A stretch of 64,000 nt of DNA from Burkholderia sp. 8Y (GTDB taxonomy: Bacteria; Pseudomonadota; Gammaproteobacteria; Burkholderiales; Burkholderiaceae). The position numbers were made by a program, and so were the translations under genes. Location: the NCBI RefSeq assembly GCF_902506145.1, contig NZ_LR733520.1, positions 1,377,976-1,441,975 on the forward strand, given 5' to 3'. The stretch's first letter is position 1. Each line of letters starts with the position of its first letter. Of this stretch, positions 37,448-47,128 are shown in pieces. The notes beneath the pieces were generated by a model that was not told where the DNA came from, ran no database searches, and was given only the letters and a program-made list of their open reading frames with translations.

Positions 37448-38002
37448 ATGTCTCTGCGCGACGTGGACGCCATCGATTACATCGGAATCAATATTCTGTT
37501 CAAGCAAGTGTATGTCGGGCTTTTCGATGACTTCGACTGGCAAGACGAACAATTGCATCAAGAATTACTGACGAAGAAAATCGACCGCTACACCCGATAT
37601 ATCCGCTCGGGTAAATTGCTGCTGAATTATCCGAAAGTGCGAGGTTATGAAATCGTGATCGAATACGTTTCGATGCACGCCATGCCTCCGTCCGCCGCCG
37701 CGTTCTGGAGAACGCGCGAAAGCCTTATCCGCAACGCCGGTTTCACCGTGCGCACGCGCGGCGTCGACGTGCGCCGTTCGCTGGGAATCAAAGCGGAAGA
37801 ACCGGCGCAAGCCGTGGTCGTGAAAGAAGTCGAGGAACTGGTCGAACCGCCCGCGCTCGAAGTGCTGGACCCCGAGCCGCGCATGCATCTGGCGGAAAGC
37901 GCCGACATTTCTTTTTTGCCGCCGCTGATTTCGCAGCAGCGTCGCGCGCATACGCTGCCCATCCTCACGCGGCTGTCGCTGCGGCGCTCCGCTTCGATGT
38001 AA
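37448..38002 (+). CDS. Hypothetical protein
   Basis: 184 aa beginning MSLRDVDAIDYIGINILFKQ. AGGGGA lies 6 nt before this ATG; another ATG sits two codons earlier. It is mixed-charge, with no signal peptide or membrane segment. The middle has a basic stretch followed by an acidic one (KEVEELVEPPALEVLDPEPR). AT content in its first half is higher than in its neighbours, a mild sign of different origin. No family recognised. It ends at a shared bidirectional terminator. Confidence 0.65.
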   Translation: MSLRDVDAIDYIGINILFKQVYVGLFDDFDWQDEQLHQELLTKKIDRYTRYIRSGKLLLNYPKVRGYEIVIEYVSMHAMPPSAAAFWRTRESLIRNAGFTVRTRGVDVRRSLGIKAEEPAQAVVVKEVEELVEPPALEVLDPEPRMHLAESADISFLPPLISQQRRAHTLPILTRLSLRRSASM

Positions 38003-38030
38003 GCGTCGACCTGAGCGGGTCCATGTGACA

Positions 38031-38062
38031 AAAAAGGCGAGGCCCGGTGCCTCGCCTTTTTC
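38031..38062. terminator. Bidirectional intrinsic terminator
   Basis: AAAAAGGCGAGGC / GCCTCGCCTTTTT form a GC-rich stem with A- and T-runs on both sides, between convergent genes ending at 38002 and 38083. Confidence 0.9.
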
Positions 38063-38082
38063 ACGCCCGCGATACCCGCCGC

Positions 38083-38790
38083 TTACTTGCCCATGCGCAG
38101 CGCGGACGTCGCAATGGACGGCACCGAAATGCCGTTCGTCTTGGCGTACTGCACGGCTTGCGTCAACGTCTGCACGAGCGATTGCAATTGTCCCGGCGCC
38201 GATTGCGCGATGTAAGTCGCCGCCTGGGCAGTTGCCGGATTCGATCCCGCCTGCAACAGCGACGACACATTCATCGTGTTCTTCACCGCGCCCAGGTCCG
38301 ACTGAAGACCCGCGTACTGCTTGACGCCCTGCCCGAGCGACGCAAGTCCGTCCGTGAACGTCTGCTTGCTCGCGGCAGTGGGCGGCGTCGCGGACTTATT
38401 GGCGAACGCCTGCATCAGCGATTGCGACACGCTCTGCTGCGTGCCGCCGAGCTGCGACAACATGCTCGTGCTCGGCGCGCCGCCGCTCGTCGCGCTCGAC
38501 AACATACCCGCCGCCGACTGCGCCTGGCTCGCGACGCTCGACATGCCCATCGCCGATGCGAGACTGGACTGTCCGCTCAATACCTGCTGATTCGCACCGA
38601 GGTAGTTCTGCACGAGCGAGCCGAGCGCGGACGGCTGCGCCGCGCTATCGCCGCTCTGGCCCGACGACTCCGACTTGTTGCCGAAGCCGAACTGCTGGAG
38701 ATTGATTTGTGCGTAAGACGCGGCCGGCGTCGCGAGCGCGCCTGCGAGGGTTGCCGTGACAAGCGCGATCCGTAGCGACCGATTCGACAT
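38083..38790 (-). CDS. Exported Ser/Ala/Gln-rich protein, function unknown
   Basis: 235 aa. Signal peptide MSNRSLRIALVTATLAGALA cleaved near SYAQ. The mature protein is low in charge and rich in Ser, Ala, Gln and Gly, with the look of a helical secreted or outer-membrane-associated protein. No Cys is visible in the mature part. No family recognised. Confidence 0.7.
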   Translation of the reverse strand: MSNRSLRIALVTATLAGALATPAASYAQINLQQFGFGNKSESSGQSGDSAAQPSALGSLVQNYLGANQQVLSGQSSLASAMGMSSVASQAQSAAGMLSSATSGGAPSTSMLSQLGGTQQSVSQSLMQAFANKSATPPTAASKQTFTDGLASLGQGVKQYAGLQSDLGAVKNTMNVSSLLQAGSNPATAQAATYIAQSAPGQLQSLVQTLTQAVQYAKTNGISVPSIATSALRMGK

Positions 38791-38923
38791 GATCGGGTTC
38801 CTCCTTCAAATGTTCCGACGTGAATGAGCCGTTTCGACCAACGGCCATCCAGACGGTTCGCGGCGCACGGCCCCGCGTTACATTTGCTTGCCAATTCCTC
38901 CGACGATGCAACGCTCCGCCGGA

Positions 38924-40639
38924 TCATTTCGCGGCATCGGCCGCGCCTGACTGACGCAGATCGGGGAAATCGTCCTCCCAGAACTCGAATTCACCGCGCG
39001 CGCCGTTCTGCGCGCGCGCCGCTTCCTGTCGGCGCAGATCGACGCGGCGGATCTTTCCTGAAATCGTCTTCGGCAATTCGGCGAATTCGATACGGCGGAT
39101 GCGCTTGTACGGCGCAAGCCGCTCGCGCGAGAACGCGAACACGCTGCGCGCGAGGTCCGGACCGATCGTGAAGCCGTGCCGCAGCGTGACGAACGCCTTG
39201 GGCACCGAAAGCCGCAACGGATCGGGACTCGGGACGACGGCGGCCTCGGCAATCGCTTCGTGTTCGATCAGCACGCTCTCCAGTTCGAACGGGCTCAGAC
39301 GGTAATCGGAAGACTTAAAGACATCGTCGGCGCGGCCGACGTACGTGAAATAGCCGTCCGCGCCGCACGCCGCTACGTCCGACGTGCGATAGAAGCCGCC
39401 GCGCATCGCATTTTCCGTGGCGGCGGGGTTGTCGGCGTAACCGGTCATCAGGCCGAGCGGCGGCGGATCGAGCGCGAGCGCAATCTCGCCTTCCTCGGCG
39501 CGATTGCCCTCCGGATCGAGCAGCACCACGCGATAACCCGGCAGCGGGCGGCCCATCGAGCCGGGCACGAGCCGCTGGCCCGGCGAATTGGCGATCTGCG
39601 CGGTGGTCTCGGTCTGCCCGTAGCCGTCGCGAATGGGCACGCTCCACGCCGCCTGCACGCGCTCGACGACCTCCCGATTCAACGGCTCGCCCGCCCCGAC
39701 GACCTCGCGCAGCTTCACCTCGTACGACGCCAGCGGTTCCTGCACGAGCATGCGCCACACGGTCGGCGGCGCGCAGAGCGTCGTGACGTCGTGCGTCACC
39801 AGCACGTTCAGCGTGCGCGCGGCGTCGAATCTGCTGAAGTTGTAAATGAACACGCACGCCTGCGCATTCCACGGCGCGAAGAAGCAGCTCCACGCGTGCT
39901 TCGCCCAGCCCGGCGAGCTGATGTTCCAATGAACGTCGCCGGGTTGCAGGCCGATCCAGTACATCGTCGACAGATGCCCGACCGGATAACTCTCGTGCGT
40001 GTGCGCGACGAGCTTCGGCTTCGACGTGGTGCCCGATGTGAAGTACAAAAGATACGGATCGCTGGCTTTTGTTTCGCCGTCCGCATCGAATTCGGGCGAG
40101 GCATCGTACGCCGCGTCGTAACCGAGCCAGCCGTCGCACGCACCGCCGACCGACAGCCGCAATCCGGCGAAGCCGATGCCATCGAACTTGTGCGTCTCGT
40201 TCGCGTCCACGATGACGTGATGCACGCGCCCGAGCGCGATGCGCTCGCACAGGTCGCCGCTTGCCAGCTGCGTCGTCGCGGGCAGCACGATTGCGCCGAG
40301 CTTCATCGCGGCGAGCATCGTTTCCCACAGTTCGACGCGGTTCGGCAGCATCAGCAAAATGCGTTCGCCGCGCTTCACGCCGAGCGCGCGCAGGTGGTTC
40401 GCCACGCGCGCCGACCGCTCGCTCATCTCGGCGAACGTGAGGCGCGTTTCGTCGCCGCTTTCATCGACGATGAACAGCGCGGGCGCGTCGTTGCCGCGCG
40501 CCATCGGATCGAAATAATCGAGCGCCCAGTTGAAGCGGTCGAGCACGGGCCACGCGAACTCGCGATACGCGGTCTCGTAGTCCGTGCGATGACGCAGCAG
40601 AAAATCTCTCGCTTCGATGAAAGGCCCGGCTCGATTCAT
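38924..40639 (-). CDS. AMP-dependent acyl-CoA synthetase
   Basis: 571 aa adenylate-forming ligase that activates a carboxylic acid with ATP and CoA. The P-loop-like motif is YFTSGTTSKPKLVAHTH, the adenine/acid-pocket motif IRDGYGQTETT, the hinge and Asp motif FYRTSDVAACGADGYFTYVGR, and the C-terminal catalytic Lys KTISGKIRR. It resembles medium-chain or benzoate-type ligases, so the substrate is open. GAGGAG precedes the ATG at 40639. The acyl-CoA dehydrogenase gene ends 22 bp upstream; the two make an activation-plus-dehydrogenation unit. Confidence 0.9.
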   Translation of the reverse strand: MNRAGPFIEARDFLLRHRTDYETAYREFAWPVLDRFNWALDYFDPMARGNDAPALFIVDESGDETRLTFAEMSERSARVANHLRALGVKRGERILLMLPNRVELWETMLAAMKLGAIVLPATTQLASGDLCERIALGRVHHVIVDANETHKFDGIGFAGLRLSVGGACDGWLGYDAAYDASPEFDADGETKASDPYLLYFTSGTTSKPKLVAHTHESYPVGHLSTMYWIGLQPGDVHWNISSPGWAKHAWSCFFAPWNAQACVFIYNFSRFDAARTLNVLVTHDVTTLCAPPTVWRMLVQEPLASYEVKLREVVGAGEPLNREVVERVQAAWSVPIRDGYGQTETTAQIANSPGQRLVPGSMGRPLPGYRVVLLDPEGNRAEEGEIALALDPPPLGLMTGYADNPAATENAMRGGFYRTSDVAACGADGYFTYVGRADDVFKSSDYRLSPFELESVLIEHEAIAEAAVVPSPDPLRLSVPKAFVTLRHGFTIGPDLARSVFAFSRERLAPYKRIRRIEFAELPKTISGKIRRVDLRRQEAARAQNGARGEFEFWEDDFPDLRQSGAADAAK

Positions 40640-40661
40640 GGCGTCTCCTCTCTGTATGCCG

Positions 40662-41798
40662 CTAGACGTTGCGCGCAATCACCATGCGCTGGACTTCGCT
40701 CGTGCCTTCGTAGATCTGCGTGATGCGCGCATCGCGATAATGCCGCTCCACCGGGTAGTCCTGAAGATAGCCGTAGCCGCCGTGAATCTGAATCGCGTCC
40801 GAACACACGCGCTCGGCCATTTCGGATGCGAAAAGCTTCGCCTGCGACGCCTCGGACAGACACGGCACGCCTTCCGTTCGCATGCGCGCCGCGTGCAGCA
40901 CCAGAAGCCGCGCGGCGTTGATCTGCGTCTGCATGTCGGCGAGCATGTTCGCGACCGACTGATGCTCGCGGATCGGCTTGCCGAACTGCACGCGATCGCG
41001 TGCGTAGGCGCGCGCCGCATCGAAGGCCGCGCGGGCGATGCCGAGCGCCTGCGCCGCAATGCCGATGCGCCCGCCCTCCAGATTCGAGAGCGCGATCTTG
41101 AGCCCTTCGCCGCGCGCGCCGAGCAGATTCGCGGCGGGAATCGCGCAGTCGTCGAAGGTGATCGGACACGTATCCGACGCGCGAATGCCGAGCTTGTGCT
41201 CCTGCGGCCCGACGTTGAAACCCGGCGTGTTGGTCGGCACGATGAACGCCGAAATCCCGCGCTTGCCCCCTTCGGGGTCCGTTACGGCGAACACAACCGC
41301 GACGCCCGCACGCCGCCCGTTCGTCACGAACTGCTTGCTGCCCGAGATGATCCACTGGCCGTCGCGCTCGACGGCGCGCACGCGCAGGTTGTTCGCCTCG
41401 GAGCCCGCTTGCGGCTCCGTCAGACAGAACGCGCCGATCACTTCGCCGCTCGCGAGCTTCGGCAGCCATTCGGCCTTTTGTGCGTCGGTGCCGTACGCGA
41501 GAATCGGCCCGCAGCCGACGGAATTGTGCACGCTCATCATCGTCGCGCACGACGCGCAGCCGGCGGCGATTTCTTCCATCGCGAGCGCGTAGGCGGAGTA
41601 GTCGCTGTAGGTGCCGCCCAGTTCCGCCGGCACGATCATGCCGAGCAGGCCGAGTTCACCCAACTGGCGCACGACGGCGTCGGGAATCGCGCCGTCGCGG
41701 TCCCACTGGCCCGCGTTCGGCGCGAGTACCTCGGCGGAAAACTGGCGCGCCGCGTCGCGGATCATGCGCTGCTCTTCGGTGAGAAAACTGTCGATCAT
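40662..41798 (-). CDS. Acyl-CoA dehydrogenase
   Basis: FAD enzyme (378 aa) that introduces the alpha-beta double bond in an acyl-CoA. It shows [32 protein letters not shown], the FAD/dimer segment [20 protein letters not shown] and the C-terminal [14 protein letters not shown] followed by [10 protein letters not shown], whose Glu is the usual catalytic base for short-chain enzymes. First gene of a two-gene minus operon; the AraC regulator diverges from it 110 bp away. Confidence 0.92.
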   Translation of the reverse strand: MIDSFLTEEQRMIRDAARQFSAEVLAPNAGQWDRDGAIPDAVVRQLGELGLLGMIVPAELGGTYSDYSAYALAMEEIAAGCASCATMMSVHNSVGCGPILAYGTDAQKAEWLPKLASGEVIGAFCLTEPQAGSEANNLRVRAVERDGQWIISGSKQFVTNGRRAGVAVVFAVTDPEGGKRGISAFIVPTNTPGFNVGPQEHKLGIRASDTCPITFDDCAIPAANLLGARGEGLKIALSNLEGGRIGIAAQALGIARAAFDAARAYARDRVQFGKPIREHQSVANMLADMQTQINAARLLVLHAARMRTEGVPCLSEASQAKLFASEMAERVCSDAIQIHGGYGYLQDYPVERHYRDARITQIYEGTSEVQRMVIARNV

Positions 41799-41908
41799 GT
41801 CTGAACCCGCGGTGGCCTCGAAAGTCGTTCGGATACACTTGCTCGCCGATGCGCGGCTGGGCAGCGGCGGGCGCTTCGCCAGTCTAGGCAATCGTCCGCG
41901 CCCGGCCG

Positions 41909-42973
41909 ATGACCAGAACGATCACGCTAACTGAACGCTTTCGCCACCTAGTGACAACCCCAATCCGCAGAAGACAGTTCGAGCGCGATTCGATCGCCGT
42001 CAGTCTCGTCGACGCGGCGCTGCGGTGCGCAGAAGTGCGCGGCGTTGCGCGCACCGCGCTGCTGGACGCCGCGGGCATCGCGCGGGCGACGCTGGACTCG
42101 CCGCGCGCCCGCGTCTCGCCCGCGCAGTACGGCCGGCTGTGGCACGCGATAGCCGACGCGCTCGACGACGAATTCTTCGGTCAGGACACGCACCCGATGC
42201 GGCGCGGCAGCTTCGTGCTGATGTCGCAGGCGGCGCTCGGCGCACGCGACGGCGCGCAGGCGCTGGGACGGATCGCGGCTTTCATGCGGCTCGTGCTGGA
42301 CGAGTTGGCCTTCGAGCCGCACATCGATGAGACGCGCGTGCGGATCATGCTGCGCGACGCGCACGCGCCGAAGACCATGTTCGCCTACGCGACGGGCTTC
42401 ATTCTCGTGTACGGGCTGCTGTGCTGGCTGGTCGGGCGGCGCATTCCGGTGCTCGCCGCGAACCTGCGCTGCGCAGAGCCGCACGACAGCGACGAATACC
42501 GCGCGATGTTCTGCGACTCGATCCGCTTCGATCAGCCGCACACGTACGTCGATCTGGCGCCCGAGTGCGCGGCGCTTCCCGTGGTGCAGACGGCATCGAC
42601 GCTCAAGACCTTTTTGCGCGACGCGCCCGCGAATTTCATCGTGAAATATCGCAATCCCGAATCGCTCGCGGCGCGCATCCGCAAGCGGCTGCGAGAGACC
42701 GCGCCCGCCGACTGGCCCGACGCGGACCGCGTGGCGGTATCGCTCAACATGGCTGAAGCGACGCTGCGGCGGCGTCTGAAACAGGAAGGGCTGACGCTTC
42801 AGGCAATCAAGGACGCGCTGCGGCGCGACCTCGCGATCTCGCGTCTCGCGGACACGAACGAGACCATCCCCGAGATCGCCGCTGCGCTCGGCTTTTCGGA
42901 ACCGAGCGCGTTTCGGCGCGCGTTTCGCAAATGGACGGGCGTGCGCCCGGCGGATTACCGGTGGGCGCGCTGA
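41909..42973 (+). CDS. AraC-family regulator with arabinose_bd-type sensor domain
   Basis: 354 aa. The N-terminal two-thirds matches the large ligand-binding domain of the ArgR/OruR/VirS type (opening with [16 protein letters not shown]). The last about 90 residues are the AraC double helix-turn-helix, with [22 protein letters not shown] and [20 protein letters not shown] followed by [11 protein letters not shown]. Divergence from the acyl-CoA dehydrogenase gene suggests it activates that operon, perhaps in response to an acid or acyl-CoA. Confidence 0.87.
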   Translation: MTRTITLTERFRHLVTTPIRRRQFERDSIAVSLVDAALRCAEVRGVARTALLDAAGIARATLDSPRARVSPAQYGRLWHAIADALDDEFFGQDTHPMRRGSFVLMSQAALGARDGAQALGRIAAFMRLVLDELAFEPHIDETRVRIMLRDAHAPKTMFAYATGFILVYGLLCWLVGRRIPVLAANLRCAEPHDSDEYRAMFCDSIRFDQPHTYVDLAPECAALPVVQTASTLKTFLRDAPANFIVKYRNPESLAARIRKRLRETAPADWPDADRVAVSLNMAEATLRRRLKQEGLTLQAIKDALRRDLAISRLADTNETIPEIAAALGFSEPSAFRRAFRKWTGVRPADYRWAR

Positions 42974-43022
42974 TGGCATGGCTGCTATATTGAGACGTTC
43001 GATTCACATCGCGGAGCGCATC

Positions 43023-43184
43023 ATGAACCAGCCACGTCAGACCGAAGTGACGAAGGAGCAGAATCCGGCAAACGAAGAGGACTTGCTCGACGAAGCCCTC
43101 GAAGAGACCTTTCCGGCAAGCGACCCGATCGCGGTGCATCCTGAGCCTGAATCGCAAGCCGAAGACAAGCGAGCGAAGAAGTAA
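43023..43184 (+). CDS. Small acidic protein with ETFPASDPIA motif
   Basis: 53 aa, MNQPRQTEVTKEQNPANEED onward, ending in a Lys-rich tail. The core LLDEALEETFPASDPIAV recalls a short motif (ALEETFPASDPxx) that I have seen in many small proteobacterial proteins of unknown function. GCGGAG upstream may serve as a ribosome site. It lies one base from the convergent gene on the minus strand. Confidence 0.65.
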   Translation: MNQPRQTEVTKEQNPANEEDLLDEALEETFPASDPIAVHPEPESQAEDKRAKK

Positions 43185-43185
43185 A

Positions 43186-43860
43186 TTAGCTGTCGTTCGG
43201 GCCCGGCTCGTCCGGCGTCGAAAGGAGCGCGACGAGTTTCTCCACGTGCTGATGCAAGAGCTTCACGTGCTTGTCGATCTGTTCGAGCCGCCCGGACAGG
43301 TCGGCCTTCGCCGCTTCGCTCATGCGGTCGGAGGCGATCAGCTCGTCGGCTCGCGGCAGCATCGGTTCCACTTGCAACAGCCCCAGTTGACGCTCCAGCC
43401 GGCGCAGATCCTGTGACAACAGTTCCCGATTCTTTCTGAAAAGCAGATCGCGCCGGTTGACCTCGGCCTGCTGCTGCGCGAGATCGGCGACGCGCCGCGT
43501 GGCTTCCGTCTGCGAGAGAAGCGGCTCCGGGCCGCGCAGCACCGAACGCTTCGGCGCGGGGTGCGCCGTGCCGCGAAACACGGCGAACGGCCTTTCCTCG
43601 TCGAGCGCGCGCTTGACCTCGGCGGGCACGTCGGCGGCGCTGCGGCGCTCGTCCATCCAGTGCGGCGGCAGGCCGGACACCAGTTCGATGCCGCGCACGA
43701 ACTCCTCGTTGAAATTCCGCTGCCCCGCCACGATGAGCTTCATGAACGACGGGGAAAAATTCATCATGCGCGCGAGACGCGCCGCGCCGCCTGGCGAACC
43801 GACCAGAACGTTCAGGTTCGATCGCCAGACGACAAACAACGTTTCGTCGAAATCTTCCAT
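43186..43860 (-). CDS. Hypothetical coiled-coil protein with HTH-like start
   Basis: 224 aa from MEDFDETLFVVWRSNLNVLV, with AGGGAG well placed upstream. Residues about 20-70 (GGAARLARMMNFSPSFMKLI) look like a helix-turn-helix of Cro/XRE type. The C-terminal 110 residues are strongly helical with heptads (LAQQQAEVNRRDLLFRKNRE, LEQIDKHVKLLHQHVEKLVA), predicting a coiled coil. It may be a DNA-binding dimer; no family named. Confidence 0.7.
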   Translation of the reverse strand: MEDFDETLFVVWRSNLNVLVGSPGGAARLARMMNFSPSFMKLIVAGQRNFNEEFVRGIELVSGLPPHWMDERRSAADVPAEVKRALDEERPFAVFRGTAHPAPKRSVLRGPEPLLSQTEATRRVADLAQQQAEVNRRDLLFRKNRELLSQDLRRLERQLGLLQVEPMLPRADELIASDRMSEAAKADLSGRLEQIDKHVKLLHQHVEKLVALLSTPDEPGPNDS

Positions 43861-44099
43861 GGACAGGCTCCCTGCAGACCGGGGCGCGGCACGCCGCTCC
43901 TCGCTGTAGCGCGCAATCCGGCCGCGCGCATGCTTATCCTGTTTCCGATTGCCACCGCGCGCCGGGCCCGGCGCGTCGTCTACCGATACATACCGCATAA
44001 AACACCATACTACCGTCATCGGCAAGCCGGACGGACTTCGCTGTCCGCGCCGGCCACGCCGGATTGAAGTTGCCGCGCCGGGCGGGCGCGGTGGAAAGC

Positions 44100-45395
44100 T
44101 TACGGTTCGTTACGCAGATACCCTTCCTTGCTCGGGTCCATCATTCTCCACGAGACCAGAAGCGAGATCGCGCACATCACCGTGACGTACCAGTAGAAGC
44201 CGGATTCCATGCCCTCCGTCTTGAACTTGAGCGCGACGTATTCCGCGGACCCGCCGAACACGGCGTTCGCCACCGCATACGACAGACCCACGCCGAGCGC
44301 ACGCACTTCCGGCGGAAACATTTCGGCCTTGATGAGACCGCTGATCGACGTATAGAAGCTCACGATGGCCAACGCGGCCACGACGAGCACGAACGCCATC
44401 ACCGGGCTCGTCACGTCGCGCAGCGCGTGCAGCAGCGGCACGGTGAAGATCGTGGCGAGCGCGCCGAACCAGAGCATCGACTGGCGGCGGCCGATCCGGT
44501 CGGACAGCGCGCCGAACACCGGTTGCAACAGCATATAGACGAGCAGCGCGACCGTCATCACGTTGCTCGCGGTCTTCGCGTGCATGCCCGCCGTGTTGAC
44601 AAGATACTTCTGCATGTAGGTCGTGAACGTGTAGAAGATGAGCGAGCCGCCCGCCGTGAATCCGACCACGGTCATGAACGCGGCCTTGTGCTGCATCAGG
44701 CCCGCGAGCGTGCCGGCTTCCTTGCGTTCGCGGGTTTCGGCGGTCGTGGTTTCATTCAGCGAGCGGCGCAGATACAGCGAAACGAGCGCCGCGCATGCGC
44801 CGATGAAAAACGGAATGCGCCAGCCCCACGCCTTGAGTTCTTCCGTCGACAGGAAAAGCTGGAGGACGACGAGCACGAGCAGCGCGGCAAGCTGCCCGCC
44901 GATCAGCGTGACGTACTGGAACGACGCGAAGAAGCCGCGCCGGCCGCGCAGCGCGACTTCGCTCATATAAGTGGCGCTGGTGCCGTACTCGCCGCCCACC
45001 GACAATCCCTGGAACAACCGCGCGACCAGGAGCAGAAACGGCGCCCATGCGCCGATGCTCGCGTAGGTCGGCAGGAACGTGATGACGAGCGAGCCGCCGC
45101 ACATCATGAGCACGGAGATCATCATCGCGTTGCGGCGGCCGTGCTTGTCGGCGATCCGGCCGAAAAGCCAGCCGCCGATCGGGCGCATCAGGAAGCCTGC
45201 CGCGAACACGCCCGCCGTGTTCAGAAGCTGCACCGTCGGATTGCTGCCCGGAAAGAACGCGGCCGAAAAGTACAGCGCGAGGAACGAATAGATGTAGAAG
45301 TCGAACCATTCGACGAGGTTGCCCGACGATGCGCCGACAATCGCGAAAACGCGTCGCCGGGTGTCCTCTGCGGTGTATTGGGGAAGATCGGTCAT
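44100..45395 (-). CDS. MFS metabolite:H+ symporter, KgtP/ShiA-like
   Basis: 431 aa, twelve predicted helices. It carries the family signatures [34 protein letters not shown] (loop 2-3), [20 protein letters not shown] and [14 protein letters not shown]. This is the dicarboxylate/alpha-ketoglutarate and shikimate/proline-betaine branch, so the substrate is a small carboxylate or betaine, not certain. Single gene; its C-terminus ends just before the 239-bp gap with the HTH protein gene. Confidence 0.88.
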   Translation of the reverse strand: MTDLPQYTAEDTRRRVFAIVGASSGNLVEWFDFYIYSFLALYFSAAFFPGSNPTVQLLNTAGVFAAGFLMRPIGGWLFGRIADKHGRRNAMMISVLMMCGGSLVITFLPTYASIGAWAPFLLLVARLFQGLSVGGEYGTSATYMSEVALRGRRGFFASFQYVTLIGGQLAALLVLVVLQLFLSTEELKAWGWRIPFFIGACAALVSLYLRRSLNETTTAETRERKEAGTLAGLMQHKAAFMTVVGFTAGGSLIFYTFTTYMQKYLVNTAGMHAKTASNVMTVALLVYMLLQPVFGALSDRIGRRQSMLWFGALATIFTVPLLHALRDVTSPVMAFVLVVAALAIVSFYTSISGLIKAEMFPPEVRALGVGLSYAVANAVFGGSAEYVALKFKTEGMESGFYWYVTVMCAISLLVSWRMMDPSKEGYLRNEP

Positions 45396-45695
45396 GTGTG
45401 ATGAACTCTTTTGTCTCTGTCGAAATGGCAAGCCCGGCGCATGGGCCGGGACGGCGCGCTCTGTAGGCGTGCGGGCGCAAGTTTAAACGACGTGCCGGCG
45501 CGCGCGGCGTGCAAAGCGCGTGTCGCCGGATCGGCGCGACGCCCTTTCACGCGCCTTGCAACGAGTTTAAGCACCGCGGACGGCGGACGATCGGCCTTCT
45601 TTTCAACGACGACTAGGTGATTTCCCGCATGAGAGACTTTATCGATAAAGTCTCGGTTTCGGGTTGCATCGGACAACGGAAACGCGAGGGTTTGC
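45396..45695. other. Divergent gap, MFS gene / DUF2891 gene
   Basis: 300 bp without a supported gene. It contains TTTATCGATAAAG at 45637-45649, a perfect palindrome around ATCGAT (CTTTATCGATAAAG at 45636-45649). This is a possible operator for the plus-strand gene. No further structure seen. Confidence 0.4.
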
Positions 45696-46718
45696 ATGGA
45701 CAAGCAGAAACCGGTCACGCTCGACGCCGCGCTCGCGTCGAAGTTCGCGCAAGTGGCGCTCGGCCATTTGACGCGCGAGTATCCCAACAAGCTCGATCAC
45801 GTGCTGGCGAGCGACGCCGACGCGCAAAGCCCGCGCGCGCTGCATCCGATCTTCTACGGCAGCTTCGACTGGCATTCGTGCGTGCACGGCTACTGGCTTA
45901 TCGCGCGTCTCGTCGATCGCTTCCCCGGCCTGGCCGAAGCCGGGCGCATTCGGGCGGTCATCGACGAGCATTTCACGGAGGCGAACGTCGCCGCGGAAGT
46001 CGCCTATCTGCAGCGTCCCGCCTCGCGCGGCTTCGAGCGGCCCTACGGCTGGGCGTGGCTGCTCGCGCTGGCGGGCCAGTTGCACGCGATGCAATCGGAA
46101 GACGGCGCGCGTTGGGCGCGCACGCTGCAACCGCTCGCGGATGCCTTCGTCGATCGATTCACCGAGTTCCTGCCTAAATCGACGTATCCGCTGCGCGTAG
46201 GCACGCATTTCAACATGGCGTTCGCGCTGACGCTCTCGCTCGGCTATGCGCGCACCGTCCGCAATGCGCCGTTCGAACGCCTGCTCGCGGAAACCGCGAT
46301 GCGCTGGTTCGAAAACGACGCGGCGTGTCAGGCGTGGGAGCCTGCGGGCGACGAATTCCTTTCGCCCTCGTTGATGGAAGCCGTGCTCATGCGCCATGTG
46401 CTGCCCGAAGAACGCTTCGCCGGCTGGCTCGATGCCTTCCTGCCGCGTCTCGCCGACCGCAAGCCTGCGACGCTCTTCGTGCCCGCCACCGTCACCGATC
46501 GCAGCGACGGCAAGCTCGCGCATCTGGATGGGCTGAACCTGAGCCGCGCGTGGTGCCAGCGCACGATCGCGCGGGCGCTGCCGGCGGGCGATGCGCGCGT
46601 CGCCGTGCTGGAGACGAGCGCCGGCGAGCATCTCGCATCGGGCATCGAACACGTCGCGGGCGATTACATGGGCGAACACTGGCTCGCGACCTTCGCGCTG
46701 CTCGCGCTGGAGGCGTGA
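45696..46718 (+). CDS. DUF2891 family protein
   Basis: 340 aa protein of the DUF2891 family, predicted alpha/alpha-barrel. Its conserved core includes HPIFYGSFDWHSCVHGYWLI (paired His), RPYGWAWLLALAGQLH, GTHFNMAFALTL and PAGDEFLSPSLMEA. No enzyme activity is established. It is followed at 16 bp by the convergent ynfA-like gene. Confidence 0.85.
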   Translation: MDKQKPVTLDAALASKFAQVALGHLTREYPNKLDHVLASDADAQSPRALHPIFYGSFDWHSCVHGYWLIARLVDRFPGLAEAGRIRAVIDEHFTEANVAAEVAYLQRPASRGFERPYGWAWLLALAGQLHAMQSEDGARWARTLQPLADAFVDRFTEFLPKSTYPLRVGTHFNMAFALTLSLGYARTVRNAPFERLLAETAMRWFENDAACQAWEPAGDEFLSPSLMEAVLMRHVLPEERFAGWLDAFLPRLADRKPATLFVPATVTDRSDGKLAHLDGLNLSRAWCQRTIARALPAGDARVAVLETSAGEHLASGIEHVAGDYMGEHWLATFALLALEA

Positions 46719-46734
46719 TCGTCACCGTGGTGCG

Positions 46735-47052
46735 TCAACGCGGCTGAAAGGCGATCACGCACATGCCGACGAGCGCGATCGCCGCGCCCGCCACATCCCA
46801 CGCGCTCGGCCGGATGCGCTCGACGGCCCACAGCCACGCGATCGCCACGCCGATATAGACGCCGCCATACGCCGCATAAACGCGTCCGGCGGCGGTATCG
46901 TGCAAGGTCAGGAGCCACGCGAACAGCGCGAGCGACAGCGCGCCCGGCACGACGAGCCACGGCGATCCGCCGCCCTTGAGCCATCGATACGGGAAATAGC
47001 AGCCCGCGATTTCAGCGACGGCGGTCACGACATACAGCAGAAAAGTGGTCAT
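46735..47052 (-). CDS. YnfA/UPF0060 family membrane protein
   Basis: 105 aa with four membrane helices, matching the UPF0060 family (E. coli YnfA, a small-multidrug-resistance relative). The N-terminal [20 protein letters not shown] and the central [19 protein letters not shown] are diagnostic. Efflux activity is reported for some members only. Confidence 0.9.
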   Translation of the reverse strand: MTTFLLYVVTAVAEIAGCYFPYRWLKGGGSPWLVVPGALSLALFAWLLTLHDTAAGRVYAAYGGVYIGVAIAWLWAVERIRPSAWDVAGAAIALVGMCVIAFQPR

Positions 47053-47128
47053 GGAGGCGAACGGGCTGACGAGAGCCGCATTATCGGCTGCGCGCGGGAC
47101 GTTGCGCCGCCGCCGCGCGGTGACGACA

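Noticed and set aside
43861-44099. N-terminal extension of the HTH-like protein or a small gene
   Set aside because: The extension frame is Arg-rich and the ATG at 43860 has a good ribosome site.
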